This document shows, one piece after another, positions 59,496 to 64,000 of a stretch of DNA of 64,000 nucleotides. The first letter of the stretch is position 1. Each line of letters begins with the position of its first letter. The notes beneath the pieces were generated by a model. The model was given only the letters and a program-made list of their open reading frames with translations. It was not told where the DNA came from and did not search any database. The position numbers and the translations under genes were made by a program. The DNA is from JAGOTP01 sp964600845 (lineage in GTDB: Bacteria; Patescibacteriota; Patescibacteriia; 2-12-FULL-60-25), in NCBI GenBank assembly GCA_964600845.1, contig CAZRJW010000004.1, positions 4,583-68,582 on the forward strand, in the 5' to 3' direction.

Positions 59496-60224
59496 CTACA
59501 GTTCGGCCGCGAGGAACAAGTTGTAGGCTGGGTAGACCCGGTCCTGTGTCGGCTCGAGGTAGGTCGTGAGCCCGTTCTTGTTCCCCCACAGGGTGAGGTA
59601 GAAGGCCGGGAGCGGATCCTCACGCCCTTGATCGGGCCACTGCCGCAGGCACAGAGACCGTCCGAGGATCGTCACCGGCGCCGGACCCTGCAGAAGATCA
59701 GGGCGACGATTCGCAAGTTGGAATCCCTCGATGGGATGAGCTGGGCGGAGCCCACGGCTTTGGATGAGCGTGACCGCCTCTTCCGCCGTGACCGGCTTCA
59801 TCGCACACACAGGGGTCAGGTGGACCACCTTGCGACGTCCAGTGAGACGCTCGGCAGCCGGCACGCGGCTGAGCGTGAAACGCTCGTACTTCCACCGGAG
59901 CGCGTCAACGAGCACCCGGTGCTTGTTCGTCACGTACGTGCGCCAGGCGTAGCCCGGCACTCGAACGGACACCCGAAACGGCTTGTTGAGCCCGAGGAGC
60001 AGCACCGCCATGTAGCGGGCCGCCATCGGGTTCTCGAGGAGCCGGTTGAGCGCGAACGGATCACTACAGGAAGGATCCAGTCCGGCAAGCTCGCGTTGCA
60101 GAGCGCTGACGAAGGCATCTCCGAAGGAGTGCTCCTTCAACTCACCCTGCTCGTTCAGAACCTTCAGGAGGGCCTCGACCTCCGGATCGCCGGTTGCCGG
60201 CGACTCAGTCGGCATCTCACTCAT
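59496..60224 (-). CDS. GC-rich orphan with Shine-Dalgarno sequence (cassette D)
   Basis: 242 aa from ATG at 60224, 6 nt after GAGGT; a GTG 6 nt upstream is less likely. No known domain in the N-terminal two-thirds. The C-terminal part (TAEEAVTLIQSRGLRPAHPI, then a W/Y-rich tail with LTLWGN and YPAYNLFLA) resembles, from memory and unverified, a recurrent C-terminal module in hypothetical proteins of Patescibacteria. It is strongly GC-rich and sits between the persulfide operon and the DUF2779 nuclease. Confidence 0.6.
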   Translation of the reverse strand: MSEMPTESPATGDPEVEALLKVLNEQGELKEHSFGDAFVSALQRELAGLDPSCSDPFALNRLLENPMAARYMAVLLLGLNKPFRVSVRVPGYAWRTYVTNKHRVLVDALRWKYERFTLSRVPAAERLTGRRKVVHLTPVCAMKPVTAEEAVTLIQSRGLRPAHPIEGFQLANRRPDLLQGPAPVTILGRSLCLRQWPDQGREDPLPAFYLTLWGNKNGLTTYLEPTQDRVYPAYNLFLAAEL

Positions 60225-60245
60225 GTCCACACCTCAGAGAAACGG

Positions 60246-60265
60246 GCCCGCAGCTAGTTGCGGGC
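60246..60265 (-). promoter_or_regulatory. Leader hairpin of cassette D
   Basis: A perfect 7-bp stem GCCCGCA / TGCGGGC with a 6-nt loop, ending 10 nt before the Shine-Dalgarno sequence. It could modulate translation or mRNA stability. Confidence 0.45.
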
Positions 60266-60356
60266 AACGTAGGCCGTTTGTATCAAAATATCGGAAAAGA
60301 GGAAAGTCAGGCGGGGCAAGGACGGGTGATTGGGCTCAGAGTGAGGAGGATCTGTT

Positions 60357-61862
60357 TTAAATAGCTGCACCAGAGCAGACCTCGTCTAAATGCTTCCAAA
60401 TCACGTACATCGCGTAGGTATCGCGTTCGCAGTATTTCCCGAGGTCTTCCGCTATTTTGGTCTTCTCCTCTGGGCTCATTTCGGTCGTGGTGAGCTTATT
60501 CCAGCTTTGCGAGGCCGTTCCACCTTCGTGGATTTCTAGGTCTTTGTAGCTCAGCTCAGGGGCTAATACGGGAAGCACGCGTTTAATCGAAGTACTCCCT
60601 CGAAAGTCTTTGTGCACAAAATGCTGCTTCTTGAAGATGTCCATTAAATCAAAGACGCGATCGTTTACCGACTGTAGGAAGGATTTAGACAGGAGCACTC
60701 TGTTTCCGAGCGCCTCGTTGATTCCGCATTCAAAACCCTTGTTCCAGACAATAACACTTCCCGTTGCCCCGATATTTTGCTGGAGAGATTCTGCTAAATC
60801 ACGGCTTGGATCGCCTGATTCGGTGAAAAGGAATTGCCTATGCTCAAGTTCACCCCCTGGCGTCTCTAGTACATGCAACGAATACTGAAAGGGAATTTGT
60901 TGATAAGGCGAGAAACCGTTGAAGCGAGGAATCGCAGCTGGGAATGTTTCGTAATCCAAAAAATAGAGCGGAAAAACCAGCTGATCCAGCTCCTCACGAA
61001 TCTCATCGATGTTTCGAATCACCTTTCCCGAGAGATGCGTATCCAGCTGATTCTTTTGGATATCAGACAACTGGGTATCTTCAGGAATCTCCTGAAGATG
61101 GAAAATACTCATATCCACCAATTCGATCAGCTTTTTCTTACTATTCCCAATACGGGCGAGGTCGTGGATGCTGTATTCAGGCACATGCGGATTTGAATGC
61201 TTGAACGTGCTGCAATGGTTGGATCGTCCTTTGTAGATGCAGCAACAGGAACCCATTGGCTCTGCTTCTTGAGAGAGGTACTCTAACGCCTCGATCATTT
61301 GAGCAGACACTTCTTCTATAAGCTCTTCAACTTCCGCTGTTACGTCCTCTACCTTGAAGAGATTCTGGATATTTAACGCGCCAAAACGCTTGTATTCAGG
61401 ATCAAGATGAATGTGACCGATCTCATTGATCTCTAATCCCATTCTCCGCAACAGAACGACTTGAAAGGCTAAATCGAATAGATGCACTTTTTCGTCAATA
61501 TCGCTGGTTGCTTTGATCTCGAATATTGCGTGATGGTTCGATACAGGATCGAACTTCAAGATATCGACCGCCGCAAAGAAACCTTCTTGGGAGAAAGCGG
61601 GTTGAAATAGGATGGGTTCGTGTTTCGACAGATAATCCTGTGTGAGTCGCTGCGCCTCGATCCCTCTTCCTTCGATGAGCTTCCCTTCAGGGAAGAGCTT
61701 TCTCGCAACTATTTCAACCTCGTTACCTGTTTCGATGATGGCTTTTTCAAAATCTGAAAGACCCGACGCATAATAAAGGTCGGGTTTATGGATTTTGAAC
61801 CAGGTATTCTTGGGGCATTCTCGATAGAGAATATAGTCCGTCTTAGACAGCGAGAAAGACAT
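60357..61862 (-). CDS. PD-(D/E)XK-like nuclease fused to DUF2779 DEDD exonuclease
   Basis: 501 aa. The N-terminal third has a Cas4/RecB-like nuclease pattern: SLSKTDYILYRECPKNTWF (Cys11-like position), FAAVDILKF and AIFEIKAT (catalytic Asp and Glu-x-Lys). The C-terminal half is DUF2779, an RNase H-like DEDDy exonuclease: FLDYETFPAAIP (Exo I), VWNKGFECGI (Exo II) and YCERDTYAMYVIW (Exo III). Central Cys residues (CCCIYKG, HCSTF) may bind Fe-S or Zn. It starts 2 nt after the type III-like gene, so they form one unit, probably in DNA defence. Confidence 0.82.
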   Translation of the reverse strand: MSFSLSKTDYILYRECPKNTWFKIHKPDLYYASGLSDFEKAIIETGNEVEIVARKLFPEGKLIEGRGIEAQRLTQDYLSKHEPILFQPAFSQEGFFAAVDILKFDPVSNHHAIFEIKATSDIDEKVHLFDLAFQVVLLRRMGLEINEIGHIHLDPEYKRFGALNIQNLFKVEDVTAEVEELIEEVSAQMIEALEYLSQEAEPMGSCCCIYKGRSNHCSTFKHSNPHVPEYSIHDLARIGNSKKKLIELVDMSIFHLQEIPEDTQLSDIQKNQLDTHLSGKVIRNIDEIREELDQLVFPLYFLDYETFPAAIPRFNGFSPYQQIPFQYSLHVLETPGGELEHRQFLFTESGDPSRDLAESLQQNIGATGSVIVWNKGFECGINEALGNRVLLSKSFLQSVNDRVFDLMDIFKKQHFVHKDFRGSTSIKRVLPVLAPELSYKDLEIHEGGTASQSWNKLTTTEMSPEEKTKIAEDLGKYCERDTYAMYVIWKHLDEVCSGAAI

Positions 61863-61864
61863 AC

Positions 61865-64000
61865 TTACCGCAGCAAGCTTTCAATGGTTGAGCGGATCGT
61901 AATCCTATCCGTCGGGACAACTACATATCTCCATGGCTTCACGATACCGAATTTTCCAATATTCTGATTAACCACTTCACAATATTTCTCTGCCGTCGTT
62001 TTCTTAGCTTGGACGCTTGGCGTATCGATCTCATCATCTGGTTTAACCTCAATCATCACAATCTCACTCTTTAACTCAACGACAAAGTCTGGTTCATAAC
62101 GATGGTGAGCCTCTCCTTCGGCATCTCGCCAAAATAATCCTTCGAATTGATTCGGAGCTGGTCTAAGCCAATCCTCAACAGACTCATCTCGATCAAGAAG
62201 ATAGGCCATTCTAACTTCATCAGAAGAGTCGAAGCGATACTTGGCATGACAACCTTTTTGAAACTGCGTATAAGTAAACTTTGCAGAGAATGTATCTAGT
62301 TGCGATTCCAACGAAACGGATCTCTCGCCAAGTGAAAGAGCCATATTATACTGCTCCAAATAACTCTTCGCTTCGGCAACATCGGATGCCAGATATCCAT
62401 CTGATTTCAGCTCTTTATGAGCTAAAATCTGTTTGTATATATCTTCACCGATTGCTCGTGCGTTACTCTCGATAATCAAGGCAAGATTTTCTTCGTCTAC
62501 AGCTTTCTTACGATAATGAGTCACCGCCTGATCCGCCAGCTTTAAAAGCAGAGGCTTTTGCGCAGCGTCATCATAATCAACGAGAGGAAAATCCAGCAGC
62601 GCAGCGATGATGGTGCTTTGCGGAGATTGGCGTTGTTGGGCGCCAAAACTTGTCACCCTGGTGACCTGCGTCACACGCCGACCAGGTACATCCTCACCGA
62701 GGAGATTCTTGTCTTGCTCATTCTGAAGTTGTGCTTCCAAAACCGCTCGCTCATTCGTATAGGACCGCATAACACCTACACCCGTATCTAAATCAAAATC
62801 ATGCATGACAAGTTCCCCATAATGCGGGGTCAGAATCAACCTCGGAATAGGAATATTTCTTGTTTCTAAGTCAGATGCAGATTTTTTAGCAATCACAGAA
62901 AGCGCGTCCTTCGCCTCCATACTAAACGAACCAAAGAGCGTATCCGCACCAAAAGACAACTCCGATGTGGATGTAGGCTTTTGATGATGAAAAGTGGAGA
63001 GAGACTGCGATCCGACCATCTCTCTAGCCATAACGTCAACCAATGCGTCCTTTTTCATGTCCAGCATTTTTTCTTTTACCCCTAGGTCCATTACTGCAGC
63101 TTGAGGCAGCTTAGCAATCTCTGCTTCAACGCGATCCATCACCGCCTGCATCACGACTGAATTTTGCCGAATCTCCTCTACGACGTTCTGGATAATGATT
63201 GGCTGCACCTCGGTCAATATCTTTACTTCCTTCGTTTCATTTTCAGATATTTGCTCTACTTGCCCTTGAATAAGCGGAGAGTCCTTCGCGAGCTCCACCA
63301 CCTTTGAAAACTGTTCATGAGCAACGATCATTAATCGATCAACAAGAGGTACACCTGTACGCTCTCCATATGGCAGGCGCAGACCACGACCGATCGTTTG
63401 CTCGGTCAAAATGGCCGTAGCAGCCGCACGAATTGGAGCAATGGTATAGACATTTGTGACGTCCCAACCCTCTTTCAACATATTCACATGAATAACGACT
63501 TCCACGATGTTGTCAGGATGTTCAAGGGAAACAAGTTTCTCAATATTGTCGTCGGACTCACCTCCACGAATCTTGGTATTGATTTCAATAACCTTCCCTT
63601 TGAATTGCCCACCTCGAAAATTGTCGCTGTCGATCAGTGCTTTCAATTCTGCAGAATGCGTCGTGTCCTTTGCTACAACAAGCAATACCGGTTTCACAAG
63701 GGGCTTGTTATTCTCTAACGCATACTCTTTTAGAGCAGTTTTGGCTCGTTCATGAAAGAACGCGGCAAGCTGAAGCTTACGTGCATCCGTCTCAATAGAA
63801 TCTCCGTCAAATTGCTTAAAATCCACATCTGCTTCGGTGCCGACCCACGGATCTTTTACCAATTTCCCTCGAATAGCATCGCCGAGGTTATACGAATACA
63901 AAACGTTCTTCATTCTAATTTGACGAGCATTCTTGCCCGTACCCTGCGTACCGAGATACGGAGTGGCTGTAAACTCCAACCCGAACAGCGGATCCATCAA
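61865..64000 (-). CDS. Type III restriction enzyme Res-like helicase/nuclease (5' part missing)
   Basis: 711 residues visible; the frame runs off the window end. SF2 helicase motifs: LEFTATP (motif III), VNMLKEGWDVTNVY (motif V) and QTIGRGLRLPYG (motif VI). The C-terminal PD-(D/E)XK nuclease is YEPDFVVELKSEIVMIEVKP. This is the layout of type III Res or related helicase-nuclease defence proteins; Walker A lies outside. A Mod methyltransferase, if any, would be beyond the window. The stretch is AT-richer than the core genes, suggesting transfer. Confidence 0.83.
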   Translation of the reverse strand: MMDPLFGLEFTATPYLGTQGTGKNARQIRMKNVLYSYNLGDAIRGKLVKDPWVGTEADVDFKQFDGDSIETDARKLQLAAFFHERAKTALKEYALENNKPLVKPVLLVVAKDTTHSAELKALIDSDNFRGGQFKGKVIEINTKIRGGESDDNIEKLVSLEHPDNIVEVVIHVNMLKEGWDVTNVYTIAPIRAAATAILTEQTIGRGLRLPYGERTGVPLVDRLMIVAHEQFSKVVELAKDSPLIQGQVEQISENETKEVKILTEVQPIIIQNVVEEIRQNSVVMQAVMDRVEAEIAKLPQAAVMDLGVKEKMLDMKKDALVDVMAREMVGSQSLSTFHHQKPTSTSELSFGADTLFGSFSMEAKDALSVIAKKSASDLETRNIPIPRLILTPHYGELVMHDFDLDTGVGVMRSYTNERAVLEAQLQNEQDKNLLGEDVPGRRVTQVTRVTSFGAQQRQSPQSTIIAALLDFPLVDYDDAAQKPLLLKLADQAVTHYRKKAVDEENLALIIESNARAIGEDIYKQILAHKELKSDGYLASDVAEAKSYLEQYNMALSLGERSVSLESQLDTFSAKFTYTQFQKGCHAKYRFDSSDEVRMAYLLDRDESVEDWLRPAPNQFEGLFWRDAEGEAHHRYEPDFVVELKSEIVMIEVKPDDEIDTPSVQAKKTTAEKYCEVVNQNIGKFGIVKPWRYVVVPTDRITIRSTIESLLR

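Noticed and set aside
1..64000. CRISPR arrays, IS elements, prophage or integrase signals
   Set aside because: No regularly spaced repeats, transposase/integrase-like proteins, or tRNA-associated direct repeats were seen.

Overview
The window (64 kb, moderate GC near 50%, one run of 100 N) looks like a chromosomal segment of a Candidate Phyla Radiation / Patescibacteria bacterium. This is an inference from several things together: a compact housekeeping set with CPR-typical families (DUF721/DciA-like, DUF4349, DUF2207, CxxC-x17-CxxC proteins, DUF2779), short spacers, two small Gre factors, and mostly orphan genes between core genes. No rRNA, tRNA, tmRNA, CRISPR array, IS element or integrase was seen.

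Layout. 1-6.3 kb (+): end of a UvrD-like helicase/nuclease, a DciA-like protein, a small membrane protein, then the cell-shape cluster mreB-mreC-mreD-PBP2 with a terminator. 6.3-12.0 kb (+): greA (interrupted by an assembly gap), lysS, a degenerate cytidylyltransferase-like protein, serS, alr and an FtsQ-like protein. 12.0-20 kb: a 468-bp non-coding stretch, a 45-aa membrane protein, an FkbM methyltransferase, a SanA-like/rmuC pair on the minus strand, an acidic protein, a structured inverted repeat, a DEDD exonuclease, typA and a GH1 glycosidase with an in-frame 57-bp tandem duplication. 20-32 kb (mostly -): beta-CASP nuclease, dnaE, two small proteins, pheT/pheS, rseP, rsmE. 32-42 kb: a GC-rich orphan, an ABC-2 exporter with a DUF3298 lipoprotein, msrA/msrB, a DUF457 membrane protein and a second Gre factor, a YeaQ-type protein, a flavoprotein, and a znuABC-type metal importer divergent from a cold-shock gene. 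42-56 kb: rarA, an alpha/beta hydrolase, DUF4349, an ABC-F ATPase, an aldo/keto reductase, a CxxC/RGG-like protein, an M32 carboxypeptidase, a GC-rich lipoprotein gene, DUF2207, glutaredoxin, an AI-2E family transporter and a SET-domain protein. 56-60 kb: a thiol/persulfide module (ccdA-like; CsoR/CstR-type repressor, rhodanese-membrane protein, persulfide-dioxygenase-like hydrolase) flanked by two more GC-rich orphans. 60-64 kb (-): a PD-(D/E)XK-DUF2779 nuclease and a type III restriction/helicase-like gene running off the end.

Two window-wide patterns stand out. First, almost every ordinary gene lacks a Shine-Dalgarno sequence. Many carry a sigma70-like -10 hexamer only 6-13 nt before ATG, and the start is often preceded by CCT or CT, which implies leaderless or near-leaderless mRNAs. 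Second, four GC-rich orphan genes (32.1-32.5, 50.8-51.8, 56.4-56.8, 59.5-60.2 kb) are different: each has a good Shine-Dalgarno sequence and strong flanking hairpins, and two share a 15-bp 3'-flank word. They look like accessory cassettes with their own expression style. A third signal is a 13-14 bp word, CTTGCGTCGTAAAA, found six times between 10.4 and 19.3 kb.
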